Shown piece by piece: positions 42,154 to 50,870 of a stretch of DNA of 64,000 nt. This DNA is from a bacterium (lineage in GTDB: Bacteria; Patescibacteriota; Minisyncoccia; Phycocordibacterales; UBA1006). Both the position numbers and the translations under genes were made by a program. The stretch is from assembly GCA_030433255.1 (NCBI GenBank), contig JAUIMI010000003.1:1-64000 (forward strand), given 5' to 3'. The notes under the pieces are model-generated. The model was not told the origin of the DNA. It did no database searches and saw only the letters and a program-made list of their open reading frames with translations. Positions within the stretch are counted from its first letter, which is position 1; the number at the start of each line of letters is the position of its first letter.

Positions 42154-42813
42154 ATGTGCAGAGGAAAATTACAATGTAATGAATTAGGTGTTAATTTTGA
42201 TACTTGGAATACTAAAACCCCACTAAAACCGCCAACATGGTTTTCTAATCAGATCAATATTTTTGAACATGCATTTGAACTTGCTACACAAGGCAATATT
42301 CAAAAATCTATTGAGATATTACAAACAATACGGAATATTGATTTACAAGATTGGTATATAGAACATGGACAAGTATCAGGAAGATTCAGAAATAAAATAC
42401 TACAAATACCAAGAAATAAATCAAAAGATATCCTTTGTGATCCACTACGTTCACCAGAAAAATATGCAGAGGAAGTTTTTAAACGTGATAGTTATACGTG
42501 TCAGTATTGTGGAGGAAAAGTTATTTCAAAAAAGATTTTCAAAAAGTACGAAGACTTGGTTGGTAGCGACCACTTCAAATCAACAGGAACCAATCGCCAG
42601 CGACACGGAATCGTTCTTGCTTCACGTGCTAACGCTGACCATATAATCCCGTGGAATCTTGGAGGAAAAACAGACCCTGATAATCTCATAACTTCGTGTT
42701 GGTCATGTAACTATGGGAAGGCAGGATATACTCTAGAACAATTACAGCTTGATAATCCCAAAGATAATGATTATTTAAATAAAGACTGGTTTGGATTACA
42801 AAACTACATCTGA
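42154..42813 (+). CDS. HNH endonuclease-domain protein
   Basis: 219 aa. The HNH core is VFKRDSYTCQYCGG, then ADHIIPWNLGGKTDPDNLI and SCWSCNYGK: two zinc CxxC pairs around a DH catalytic pair. The N-terminal 100 residues are unassigned. It may be a defence or homing-type nuclease, or a repair nuclease; no partner methylase is adjacent. TATAAT ends 6 nt before the ATG. The gene uses a TGA stop, showing TGA is not reassigned here. Confidence 0.85.
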   Translation: MCRGKLQCNELGVNFDTWNTKTPLKPPTWFSNQINIFEHAFELATQGNIQKSIEILQTIRNIDLQDWYIEHGQVSGRFRNKILQIPRNKSKDILCDPLRSPEKYAEEVFKRDSYTCQYCGGKVISKKIFKKYEDLVGSDHFKSTGTNRQRHGIVLASRANADHIIPWNLGGKTDPDNLITSCWSCNYGKAGYTLEQLQLDNPKDNDYLNKDWFGLQNYI

Positions 42814-42836
42814 CTATTTTATAATCCAAACATAAT

Positions 42837-42864
42837 AAAAAACACTCAAAATGAGTGTTTTTTA
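42837..42864. terminator. Bidirectional terminator
   Basis: AAAAAACACTC pairs with GAGTGTTTTTT between the HNH gene and the convergent YceI gene. Confidence 0.8.
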
Positions 42865-42866
42865 AA

Positions 42867-43526
42867 TTATTCTTGGCTATCTTTTGATAAGGTAAGAGTA
42901 AATGTAATTGGAACAATATTATCAATTGCTTTGTCTCCTAAGTCATCAAAGAATGATGTTGATCCGTACCGTACATCCCATTGTGATCGATCAAAATCAA
43001 ATGAACCAGATAATGCATACATTCCTTCATTTTCTGTTACAGAAACAGGAATTGAAATAGGATGAGTTTGGTCTTTCACTGTTAATTCACCGTCAAGGTT
43101 CATACCATCAAATCCAGTAATCATAAAGGTACTTGTTGGATATGTTTCAACAGCAAAGAAATCATCACTCTTAAGGTGACCATTTACGCCGTCAGAGTCA
43201 CTTGTTATGTCATTCATATCAATTACAACCTCTCCAGTAGCTGATGAATCTACAAGGATGATATCTCCTGACTGAATACCAAATGTTCCGGTATGTGATT
43301 TAACCGTTCCCATTTTTCCTACCCAATTTAACTCTGATTCTGATTCAATAACCGTATAATTCCCATCTTCTAGTGTTGTTGTTTCTGAAATAGTATCGTT
43401 AGGTTCTTGGGTTGTTTCGGTTGATACCTCTTCGTTTTGATTTGTTGTTGTGTCTTGTTTTTGTAATTGTTTAACAATCAAGAATACCAAGACAACAGCG
43501 ATAATTAAAATAATAGTTTTTTTCAT
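42867..43526 (-). CDS. YceI-family protein
   Basis: 219 aa. An N-terminal membrane anchor (about 3-20) and a Thr/Glu-rich linker (about 22-55) precede a YceI lipocalin-like barrel: SELNWVGKMGTVKSHTGTF, HLKSDDFFAVETYPTSTFMI and FDFDRSQWDVRYGS. YceI proteins bind polyisoprenoid chains. Since carotenoid genes lie at 61.5-64 kb, a lipid-carrier role is worth noting. Confidence 0.9.
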   Translation of the reverse strand: MKKTIILIIAVVLVFLIVKQLQKQDTTTNQNEEVSTETTQEPNDTISETTTLEDGNYTVIESESELNWVGKMGTVKSHTGTFGIQSGDIILVDSSATGEVVIDMNDITSDSDGVNGHLKSDDFFAVETYPTSTFMITGFDGMNLDGELTVKDQTHPISIPVSVTENEGMYALSGSFDFDRSQWDVRYGSTSFFDDLGDKAIDNIVPITFTLTLSKDSQE

Positions 43527-43544
43527 ATATTGTTTTGTTAATGT

Positions 43545-43661
43545 TTAAAATCCGAACGTTCCTCCAGAGTAGAGAAGTACCATACTTATTGATACAAGAA
43601 TACCAACAACGATCATAAAATTCTTTACTCGCCTTCGTCCTTTTTTACTAAATAAATTCAT
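43545..43661 (-). CDS. 38-aa single-pass membrane protein
   Basis: ATG at 43661 opens a 38-codon frame: a basic start (MNLFSKKGRRRVKN), one membrane helix (FMIVVGILVSISMVLLY) and a short glycine-rich end. It is divergent from the ftsB-like gene by 19 bp and precedes the YceI gene on the same strand. Its clean positive-inside layout supports a real gene. Function unknown. Confidence 0.5.
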   Translation of the reverse strand: MNLFSKKGRRRVKNFMIVVGILVSISMVLLYSGGTFGF

Positions 43662-43680
43662 AGTATACTTATAATATACT

Positions 43681-43998
43681 ATGAAAGATTTTCGAACAAG
43701 AACACAAAAAAAACAACCTTTTATGTATTCATGGTTTTTTTTGCTGTTTCTGTTGTTCGTAACGGTTCTCTTCGCTCGTGGTGCATATGCGTCTTTTGTA
43801 AAGCGTCAAAATGCTGACCTAGAAAAAGATAAATACCAACAACATCTTGATGAACTCAGTGATAAGAAAAAGGAATTAGAATCACGTATTGAAAATCTTA
43901 AAACAGAAAGAGGCGTTGAAGAAGAATTACGTAAACGATTTGATATCACCAAAGAAGGAGAAACTATGATTCGTATTATTGATAAAAATGATGAGTAG
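43681..43998 (+). CDS. FtsB/DivIC-like septum formation initiator
   Basis: 105 aa. Basic cytoplasmic start, a membrane helix (about 17-36), a coiled coil (about 42-80) and the C-terminal block ELRKRFDITKEGETMIRI, typical of FtsB/DivIC. It would bridge to FtsL and activate septal synthesis. TATAAT lies 5 nt before the ATG. Confidence 0.87.
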   Translation: MKDFRTRTQKKQPFMYSWFFLLFLLFVTVLFARGAYASFVKRQNADLEKDKYQQHLDELSDKKKELESRIENLKTERGVEEELRKRFDITKEGETMIRIIDKNDE

Positions 43999-44069
43999 AG
44001 TAGATATGTTCTTTTTATATTTTATTGGTATACTAGATGTGTACTTATTAGTATTAACGTAATAAAAAT

Positions 44070-44306
44070 ATGAAAAACGTAACAATTTATTCAACACCTA
44101 CATGTCATTTTTGTCATATGGCTAAAGATTATTTTAAAGAAAACAATATTGAATATATAGAATTTGATGTTGCTGCTGATACTGAAAAACGCGCAGAAAT
44201 GATGGAAAAAACAGGTCAAATGGGGGTTCCTCAGATTGAAATTAATGGCGAAATGGTTGTTGGATTCAATGAAGCTAAGATAGAAGAATTACTAAAAGCT
44301 GAATAA
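44070..44306 (+). CDS. Glutaredoxin-like protein
   Basis: A 78-aa thioredoxin-fold protein. TPTCHFCHMAKDYF has the CxxC active site, then GVPQIEINGEMVVGFN with the cis-Pro. It reduces disulfides, possibly serving the peroxiredoxin. Similar to NrdH/YruB-type proteins. Confidence 0.92.
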   Translation: MKNVTIYSTPTCHFCHMAKDYFKENNIEYIEFDVAADTEKRAEMMEKTGQMGVPQIEINGEMVVGFNEAKIEELLKAE

Positions 44307-44309
44307 TTA

Positions 44310-44337
44310 AAAACACTCTTTTTAGAGTGTTTTTCTT
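44310..44337 (+). terminator. Terminator of glutaredoxin gene
   Basis: AAAAACACTC pairs with GAGTGTTTTT. Confidence 0.75.
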
Positions 44338-44368
44338 TTTTTGTAAATGAACGTATACTGTTTTTATT

Positions 44369-44441
44369 GTCTCTATAGTTCAACCGGATAGAACAAGAAC
44401 CTCCTAAGTTCTAGATCCAAGTTCAAGTCTTGGTAGAGACA
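44369..44441 (+). tRNA. tRNA-Arg (anticodon CCT)
   Basis: The acceptor GTCTCTA pairs with TAGAGAC. The anticodon loop CTCCTAA gives CCT, decoding AGG. Confidence 0.93.
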
Positions 44442-44527
44442 CACATTATTTTATATTTTGGTTATTTATCATAAATGAATTATAATAGTGAGTATAATTC
44501 ATACGTTATTATTTATTTTTTTATTAT

Positions 44528-45724
44528 ATGTTAAAAAACACAATGCTTAATAAAATAGGGCTAGGAATTATGACATTTTCTTTTATTTTTCTTGGTTCTG
44601 GGACTGCAGTTTTTGCTGCTGAATGTGAATTTACAAGAACTCTTAAAGAAAATTCAGAAGGAGAAGATGTTCGTTGTTTACAAAAATATCTGAACGAATC
44701 AGGCACAAATATTAGTGCATCAGGACCAGGTTCAACAGGAAAAGAAACCGATGAATTTGGTTCATTAACAAAGAATGCTGTTATGAGATGGCAAGCAAAA
44801 CATGGTTTAGTAGCCGATGGTATTTTTGGACCAGGTTCCCAAAAAAAATACGCTTCCCTTGTTAATATAACTTCAAATGTTGGTTCATCAACAGACATTT
44901 CAGCAGGTGAATTAGAGGAACTACTTAAATCCTTACAAGATGAAGTAGATACTGAAACAAGCACAACGACAACAACTCAAACAGCCTTAGATTCTCTCTT
45001 TAAAAATACCGTAAATAAATTCAAGGAGACACACCAGGCTATTGAAGATGCAGATGATGATGGGTACGATATTGATGATGCATCAAGTGATTATTTTAAT
45101 GCTATTGAAAATCTTATTGATGCGTTGGTGTATTATTTTAACGGAGATTATTCAAAAGCGGAATATGAGTTAGAAGATGCTCGTGATGAAGTGAATGACG
45201 CCTTTGATGAAACAGGTAATGATCAAAAAAAGGATGCTGAAGAAGCTATAGAAAAAGCTAAAGATGCAATTGATGATGCCGAAGACGAAATTGATGACGC
45301 CGATGATGATGGAGACGACGTTGATGACGCCGAAGATCTACTGGATGACGCTGAAGACCTTTTAGATCAAGCGGAGGACGCATTAGATGATGGAGATTAT
45401 GATGACGCTGAGGATTTTGCAAATGATGCTGAAGACCTAGCAAACGACGCTATGGATGAATTAGATGGTGGTAGCCTAAAAGAAAAAGCTAAACAAGCAA
45501 TCGAAGACGCTGAAGACGAAATCGAAGACGCTGAAGACGAAATCGAAGACGCCGATGATGATGGAGACGACGTTGATGATGCCGAAGATCTACTAGATGA
45601 AGCTGAAGATGCATTAGATGATGCATATGATAACTATGATGATGGAGATTATGAAGATGCTATTGATGACGCCGAAGATGCTGAAGATTTAGCGAAAGAC
45701 GCAGTACGTGCAATTGAAAATTAA
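44528..45724 (+). CDS. Secreted peptidoglycan-binding protein with acidic repeats
   Basis: 398 aa. Signal peptide about 1-35. A PG_binding_1 domain (about 40-115) shows EDVRCLQKYLNES, FGSLTKNAVMRWQAKHG and GIFGPGSQKK. The rest consists of three helical Asp/Glu-rich repeats: DADDDGYDIDDA, DADDDGDDVDDAEDLL twice, each followed by a GDY segment. The DxDxDG pattern resembles calcium-binding loops. It is probably wall-attached and acts on the cell surface. The DNA of the repeats is near-tandem around 45500. Function inferred. Confidence 0.8.
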   Translation: MLKNTMLNKIGLGIMTFSFIFLGSGTAVFAAECEFTRTLKENSEGEDVRCLQKYLNESGTNISASGPGSTGKETDEFGSLTKNAVMRWQAKHGLVADGIFGPGSQKKYASLVNITSNVGSSTDISAGELEELLKSLQDEVDTETSTTTTTQTALDSLFKNTVNKFKETHQAIEDADDDGYDIDDASSDYFNAIENLIDALVYYFNGDYSKAEYELEDARDEVNDAFDETGNDQKKDAEEAIEKAKDAIDDAEDEIDDADDDGDDVDDAEDLLDDAEDLLDQAEDALDDGDYDDAEDFANDAEDLANDAMDELDGGSLKEKAKQAIEDAEDEIEDAEDEIEDADDDGDDVDDAEDLLDEAEDALDDAYDNYDDGDYEDAIDDAEDAEDLAKDAVRAIEN

Positions 45725-45729
45725 AAATA

Positions 45730-45758
45730 AAAACTCACTTAATTATGGTGAGTTTTTA
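45730..45758 (+). terminator. Terminator of acidic-repeat gene
   Basis: AAAAACTCAC pairs with GTGAGTTTTT. Confidence 0.8.
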
Positions 45759-45843
45759 TTTTTTCTTAATTTACAATAACAGCCTATTAGTACTAATTTA
45801 TTTATATTGCAGGAGGTTGTAAATGTGATATACTTCTACTCAC

Positions 45844-46164
45844 ATGGATCAAAATCTTCAAAAATTAATTGAGGAAAATAATAAATTATTAAAAGAAAAT
45901 TTATCGTTAACTCAAGAAAATTCTAAAAAGATTAAAAAAATTCAATCTCATATTCGACGAACAATGGTGGGTAAGGCGTTGTATTGGATTATTATTATTA
46001 GTGTAACTATTGGAGCCTTTTACTTCTCTAAACCATATATTGATAATGCTATTCAAACCTATGACACGTTCAGAGAAAATGTAGACCGTTCTTCAAATAT
46101 TATTAATAATCCTGGTTCTGTGTTTAAAGATGTTAATCTTGTTGAACAATTTTTTGGTTCATAG
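45844..46164 (+). CDS. Small coiled-coil membrane protein
   Basis: 106 aa. An N-terminal coiled coil (about 3-38) and one membrane helix (about 48-68), then a short outer tail. Not recognised. TATACT lies 9 nt before the ATG; an AGGAGGT Shine-Dalgarno-like sequence lies farther upstream than useful for this ATG. Confidence 0.65.
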   Translation: MDQNLQKLIEENNKLLKENLSLTQENSKKIKKIQSHIRRTMVGKALYWIIIISVTIGAFYFSKPYIDNAIQTYDTFRENVDRSSNIINNPGSVFKDVNLVEQFFGS

Positions 46165-46172
46165 TTGTTTTT

Positions 46173-46246
46173 GCTCGGGTAGCTCAGTTGGTTAGAGCAC
46201 TTGATTGAAGCTCAAGGTGTCGGCAGTTCGAGTCTGCCCCCGAGCA
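46173..46246 (+). tRNA. tRNA-Phe (anticodon GAA)
   Basis: The acceptor GCTCGGG pairs with CCCGAGC. The anticodon loop TTGAAGC gives GAA, and the discriminator is A. Confidence 0.94.
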
Positions 46247-46252
46247 CATATA

Positions 46253-46278
46253 AAAATCTCATAATATATTATGGGATT
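46253..46278 (+). terminator. Terminator of tRNA-Phe
   Basis: AAAATCTCATAA pairs with TTATGGGATTTT, using G-U pairing on the + strand. Confidence 0.7.
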
Positions 46279-46341
46279 TTATTTTGCTATTGTGTTTTAA
46301 ATAAAAAATTATATATTTAAATAAATTATTTAAATAAAAAA

Positions 46342-46719
46342 ATGGATTATACATCTTATAAAAAGTACTATTTTTATACAGCGTTATTTTTTATCCTTGA
46401 GCTATTCTTTGTGTTTGCTGAGACTCATTTTATATTGAGAAATTACCTTACTGATATTTTTGCAGTTATGTATCTCTATTTTTTCTTTCGAAGTTGTAAG
46501 ATAAAGGTGTTTACTTCTTTAGTGACTACTTTTGTTATCTCGTATTGTATTGAAATATCACAATATTTTAATGTATTTAAGGAATATAATGGTAGCTGGG
46601 TATCAGAATTAGTTTTTGGCTCGACCTTTGATGTTTGCGATTTACTTGCTTATAATATAGGACTTGGAATATGTATAATTATAGAACTAATGCATACAAA
46701 AAAACTACCTAGTTTCTAG
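46342..46719 (+). CDS. DUF2809-like membrane protein
   Basis: 125 aa with four predicted membrane helices. FVISYCIEISQYF and FGSTFDVCDLLAYNIGLGI match the pattern of DUF2809/VanZ-like proteins. Function unknown. Confidence 0.72.
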   Translation: MDYTSYKKYYFYTALFFILELFFVFAETHFILRNYLTDIFAVMYLYFFFRSCKIKVFTSLVTTFVISYCIEISQYFNVFKEYNGSWVSELVFGSTFDVCDLLAYNIGLGICIIIELMHTKKLPSF

Positions 46720-46728
46720 GTAGTTTTT
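46699..46728. terminator. Bidirectional terminator
   Basis: AAAAAACTACCTAG pairs with CTAGGTAGTTTTT. It overlaps the last codons of the DUF2809 gene and the stop of the convergent Hsp20 gene. Confidence 0.75.
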
Positions 46729-47203
46729 ATTTAATCTTCAGACGTGCTTGACGGTCTCTATCCACGAGAGGTAGAACAAGTGTTAATAATCCATGTGATT
46801 CGTGAGCTTCTGCTAATTCAATGTCTATTTCTTCTGGAAGGTTAATAGTTCGTTCAAATGCTCCCCAGTATAATTCTTCGAAATATGTTGTATCAATACG
46901 CCCTTCAGGTTCATTTTTACGTGAACCTTCAATGCTTACTTGATCACGGGTAAGAGTAATATTGATTTCAGATTTCTGGATACCTGCAACCATTGTCTTT
47001 AGGATAATGGCATTATTAACACGGTACATATCAACTGAAAGTTCCCCAATTTCTTCTTCGTAGGTATCTTCAATTTCATCATCAATGTATTCATCTTCTT
47101 CTGCTTCAAGATATTCTCCGTCCATTACATCGTAATCTTCATCTTCGTTATTAAATTTAATACTTCCTGTTAGTTTTTCAAAAAATGATTTTTTGTTTGT
47201 CAT
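46727..47203 (-). CDS. Hsp20/alpha-crystallin family small heat-shock protein
   Basis: 158 aa from the ATG at 47203 (MTNKKSFFEKL). A very acidic N-terminal arm (about 15-55), then the alpha-crystallin domain: VDMYRVNNAIILKTMVAGI, FERTINLPEEID and a GLLTLVLP motif. A holdase chaperone that prevents aggregation. The upstream in-frame extension lies inside the PrsW gene end and is unlikely to be used. Confidence 0.88.
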   Translation of the reverse strand: MTNKKSFFEKLTGSIKFNNEDEDYDVMDGEYLEAEEDEYIDDEIEDTYEEEIGELSVDMYRVNNAIILKTMVAGIQKSEINITLTRDQVSIEGSRKNEPEGRIDTTYFEELYWGAFERTINLPEEIDIELAEAHESHGLLTLVLPLVDRDRQARLKIK

Positions 47204-47216
47204 AATATTATTTAGA

Positions 47217-47909
47217 TTAGTGATTAATACGTCGGACTTTTTCAAAAAGTGCAATAATGATAAGTGTTACCAACCATAATATCCCCAAGGTAAGAAGTCC
47301 ATTAATCTCTACATACTTAATTATAAAGTAGTTGAAAATGGTATGCAATATAATTACAATTCCGAGTCCAAGTATAGTAAAAAGGATTTTAGTGTTTCTT
47401 TTTTTATAACAAACAAATCCAATAATAATTCCTAATATTGCAGCAAGAACACTGTGTAGAATACTTGCCCCTAAGAATCGTAAGGTACCAGTTTCAATAA
47501 TGAATGATATATCTTGCTGGAGACTCGGTTCAAGGAGGAACATTACGTTTTCAGCTGCAGCGAAACCCAAAGATCCTGTAATTAAATAAATAGCGTAATC
47601 AATAGGTTCATCTAGGTATGATGAGTGAAAGTCTATAAGAAATACTACTGCAAATTTTACAATTTCCTCAGCAGCAGCAAAAATTAGTATGCGTTCCGTT
47701 CCTACGATACCCATTGCTTTTACTAATTGTTCTGTTGGGAGAACAATAAAAACTGACAATGCGCCAGCAAAAAAAGTTAGCATAAGTAATCCACGTGGTT
47801 CAGGTTGGAATCGATCCTCTCGTAACCAAAAAAACAACCACAATAAAGTAGGAATGACTCCAGTAAGGAGTATTGTCCACACTACTTGGGTTGTTAATAT
47901 TTCGGCCAT
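47217..47909 (-). CDS. PrsW-family intramembrane metalloprotease
   Basis: 230 aa with seven or eight membrane helices. AAAEEIVKFAVV holds the EExxK motif; LGFAAAENVMFL and ASILHSVLAAILG hold the other conserved Glu and His of PrsW/RCE1-type proteases. Family members cut anti-sigma factors; an ECF sigma/membrane protein pair lies at 57.2-58.5 kb. It overlaps the valS end by 16 bp. Confidence 0.9.
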   Translation of the reverse strand: MAEILTTQVVWTILLTGVIPTLLWLFFWLREDRFQPEPRGLLMLTFFAGALSVFIVLPTEQLVKAMGIVGTERILIFAAAEEIVKFAVVFLIDFHSSYLDEPIDYAIYLITGSLGFAAAENVMFLLEPSLQQDISFIIETGTLRFLGASILHSVLAAILGIIIGFVCYKKRNTKILFTILGLGIVIILHTIFNYFIIKYVEINGLLTLGILWLVTLIIIALFEKVRRINH

Positions 47910-50092
47910 AATGCTGTCATTAGTATATCACGGTCGGTATCATTTTTGATATCTTGCCATATTTCTTCTGTGATAAATGGCATAAATGGGTGAAGAATAA
48001 TAAGCATTGTTTTGAGTGTTTGCCGTAAGAAATGTTTTCGAGACATTACCTCTATTTCATTTCCATTTTCAAAAATATTTTTTGACTCTTCTAGTATCTC
48101 ATCTGCAAACGTATGCCAAATATAGTGATATAGTTTTTCTCCGACAATGTAATATTTAAATTCATCCATTTCTTTAGTTATTTCAGAAATTAATGTTTGT
48201 TGCTCGTTGAGTAATTCCTTGTCTCGCGGTGAAAATTCTATTAAATCATTATCATCTGATACATGTGTTTCTGTGAGGATAAACCGTGTTATGTTCCATA
48301 ATTTATTCCCAAATTTTGAATAGGCTTTTATTTTATTTTCATCAAGGTTTACATCATTCCCAGGACCGTTACCAACAATCATTGCCATACGCAGAGCATC
48401 GGTTCCGTATTTTTCAATAAGATCTACTGGGTTAATAATATTTCCAAGTGACTTGGACATTTTTCTTCCCTGTGCGTCACGCACTAATCCATGAAGGTAG
48501 ACTGTTTCAAAAGGAATATCTCCTAATAAATAGGTTGTCATGAGAATCATACGAGCTACCCAAAAAGGTAAAATATCATATCCGGTTTCAAGAACTTGGG
48601 TAGGATGATACGTATGGAGATCCTTCGAATCAAGGTTTGGCCATCCAAGTGTAGAAAACGTCCATAACCCAGATGAAAACCAAGTATCAAGAGTGTCTTC
48701 ATCTTGGACCCATTCTCCTGAATCATCTGGTGCATGTGCTCCTACGTGTATTTCTTCACCTTTGTACCAAACAGGAATTCGATGACCAAACCAAATTTGT
48801 CGTGAAATATTCCAATCACGTAAATTATTAATCCAGTGTAAATATTGTTTTTCAAATTGAGCTGGCATTATCTTAATTTGTTCATTTTCGACTACTTGCA
48901 ACATTAGTTCTTTTAATGTTACTTGTGAACCTGATGTAATACCGTCAATATTTGAGTAAGGAAGGGTAAATTTTTTATTTACATCAATCCACCACTGTAA
49001 TTTTGGTAAGGGTTCGATGACCGCACCTGTTCGTTCGGCGGTTCCAACACTTTGTATAATGTCTTCTGTTTCAATGAGTAACCCTTCTGATTCGAGCCAT
49101 GCTACAACTGACTCACGTGCTTGAGCTACTTTTGTATCTTTTACACCTTCCATTCCAATAGTCATTTTCCCATATTCATTAATAATTTGTTTTAATGGTA
49201 GGTTATGACGTTCTGCAATTTCCCAGTCTGCAATTGAATGAGCAGGTGTTACCCCTAGAGCACCAACACCAAATTCCGGGTCAACATGTTCATCTGCGAC
49301 AATTTTTACAGTAACGTCTGCTCCTGCAAAATTAAACGAGTATTCATTCCCAATATATTGTTGGTATCGTTTATCGTCCGGGTGTACTGCAACTGCGGTA
49401 TCCCCTAATTTTGTTTCTGGTCGTGTGGTTGCAATAGGAAAAGGGAAGTCATGTGAATATTTAAAGGTATACATTTTTCCAGGACGGTCCACGCGAACAA
49501 CTTCATCATCAGAAATAGTTGTTTGACCTTTTGTATCCCAATTAACAATACGTTCCTTACGATAAATAAGATTATCATCGTACATTTTCTTAAAAGCTGT
49601 ATATACTGCTTCTTCACGTTGTTCATCTAGGGTATATGCCTCACGTGACCAATCGAGCGATGCACCCATTTTTTTACATTGAGCAATAATAGTATCATGT
49701 GAATTTTGTGCAAATTCATTCACTTTCTTTAAAAATTCTTCACGTCCCAAATCATGTTTACGAATTTTTTCTTTTTGTAATAGCTTTTCTACTTTTGATT
49801 GTGTTGCGATAGCCGCATGATCAGTTCCAGGAATCCATAATGTTTTTTTTCCAAGTAATCGATTGTATCGAACCATGATATCTTCGATAGCTAGCATTGA
49901 TGCATGACCTGTATGCAATGTTCCTGTTACATTTGGCGGAGGAAGTACGATAGAAAAAGATTCTGCGTCAGGTTGTGTTAACTGTGCATTAATCATTTCA
50001 TCAGGATTAAAAAAACCTGATTCTTCCCATTTTTTATAAATAGCATCTTCAGTTTTTTGAGCATTATAAGGGCTTAAAAATTTCTCATTCAT
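47894..50092 (-). CDS. valS: Valyl-tRNA synthetase
   Basis: A 732-aa class Ia synthetase. PPPNVTGTLHTGHA is the HIGH region and GRKMSKSLGN the KMSKS loop. The CP1 editing domain is present (TTRPETKLGDTAVAVHP). The C-terminal coiled-coil arm of longer ValRS is missing, as in other reduced genomes. Confidence 0.96.
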   Translation of the reverse strand: MNEKFLSPYNAQKTEDAIYKKWEESGFFNPDEMINAQLTQPDAESFSIVLPPPNVTGTLHTGHASMLAIEDIMVRYNRLLGKKTLWIPGTDHAAIATQSKVEKLLQKEKIRKHDLGREEFLKKVNEFAQNSHDTIIAQCKKMGASLDWSREAYTLDEQREEAVYTAFKKMYDDNLIYRKERIVNWDTKGQTTISDDEVVRVDRPGKMYTFKYSHDFPFPIATTRPETKLGDTAVAVHPDDKRYQQYIGNEYSFNFAGADVTVKIVADEHVDPEFGVGALGVTPAHSIADWEIAERHNLPLKQIINEYGKMTIGMEGVKDTKVAQARESVVAWLESEGLLIETEDIIQSVGTAERTGAVIEPLPKLQWWIDVNKKFTLPYSNIDGITSGSQVTLKELMLQVVENEQIKIMPAQFEKQYLHWINNLRDWNISRQIWFGHRIPVWYKGEEIHVGAHAPDDSGEWVQDEDTLDTWFSSGLWTFSTLGWPNLDSKDLHTYHPTQVLETGYDILPFWVARMILMTTYLLGDIPFETVYLHGLVRDAQGRKMSKSLGNIINPVDLIEKYGTDALRMAMIVGNGPGNDVNLDENKIKAYSKFGNKLWNITRFILTETHVSDDNDLIEFSPRDKELLNEQQTLISEITKEMDEFKYYIVGEKLYHYIWHTFADEILEESKNIFENGNEIEVMSRKHFLRQTLKTMLIILHPFMPFITEEIWQDIKNDTDRDILMTALWPKY

Positions 50093-50199
50093 AATTGATA
50101 TCCTATCATATTGGTGTTTATTTTAAAGATTATAATAAAAAAATATTGCTTTTTAAATTATTTATGATTTAATTTATTTAAATTAAAAAACAAAATAAT

Positions 50200-50870
50200 A
50201 TGGTTGCACGATTGGTAAACGCACCAACGAATTTATTTATTAATTTCTTAGTTGGTTAAATAGAAATTCAACTCAACTTCTTGATGAAGAAAAAGAAAAA
50301 TTCCGTTTATTTGTTGAAAGTAAAAACAATACATGTGTTTTCTTTGGTGAGTGGCCGAAAGAACGAGTTGTCACTGAAAAAGACGTACTACGGTTACATG
50401 AAAAATACGATAAAAAAGCAGATACTAAAACCTCTAAAAGAGCTCAGGTTGCACAGGTGCTGCAGTGGGTAACTTTGGTTATTATCTCTGGTATACTAAC
50501 TGGTATACCTAGCATGGATACTTCGGGTAAGGTTAAAATTATTTTAACTATTATCGCTGTGTTTATTGGATTAGTAATAACTAAAATACAAAAAAGTAAA
50601 CTTATTACAATACGTATTGATGCTTATAAGTATAGATTAAAACAGATACAATTAGAAAAAGAATATGTACCAAAAGGATTGTTACCTGCTGATACACTTA
50701 TTAATAAAGCGCTCAGAGGATCTTCCCGTGTTGAAGAGGAAGAGCGAGATATAGAATATGAAAAATATTCTTTAACGAACTTAGAATTGATTATTGTTTT
50801 TCTTATACAATTTATGTATTTTGGTATTTTAGTTATTAATTTCTTTATTATTAATTTTTTACAACTTTAA
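50200..50870 (+). CDS. Membrane protein of unknown function (frameshifted)
   Basis: Two frames make one protein. ATG 50200 encodes MVARLVNAPTNLFINF and then stops. Adding one T to the TTT run at 50244-50246 continues into LSWLNRNSTQLLDEEKEKF and through GEWPKERVVTEKDVLRLHEK to the intact ORF at 50457-50870. The C-terminal part has two close membrane helices (about residues 85-120 of the joined protein), a charged region, and a last membrane helix at the end. Not recognised. Confidence 0.6.

Noticed and set aside
42154-42813. HNH gene next to tRNA-Glu as a tRNA-intron homing endonuclease
   Set aside because: The tRNA is intact and has no intron; the gene lies outside it with its own promoter.
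42811-42813. TGA recoding as in Gracilibacteria/SR1
   Set aside because: TGA ends the HNH protein at its natural end and Gly codons elsewhere are normal; the standard code fits.
45240-45720. Tandem DNA repeats as a possible CRISPR or satellite
   Set aside because: They are in frame inside a gene and reflect Asp/Glu-rich protein repeats. No CRISPR array or cas gene was seen in the window.
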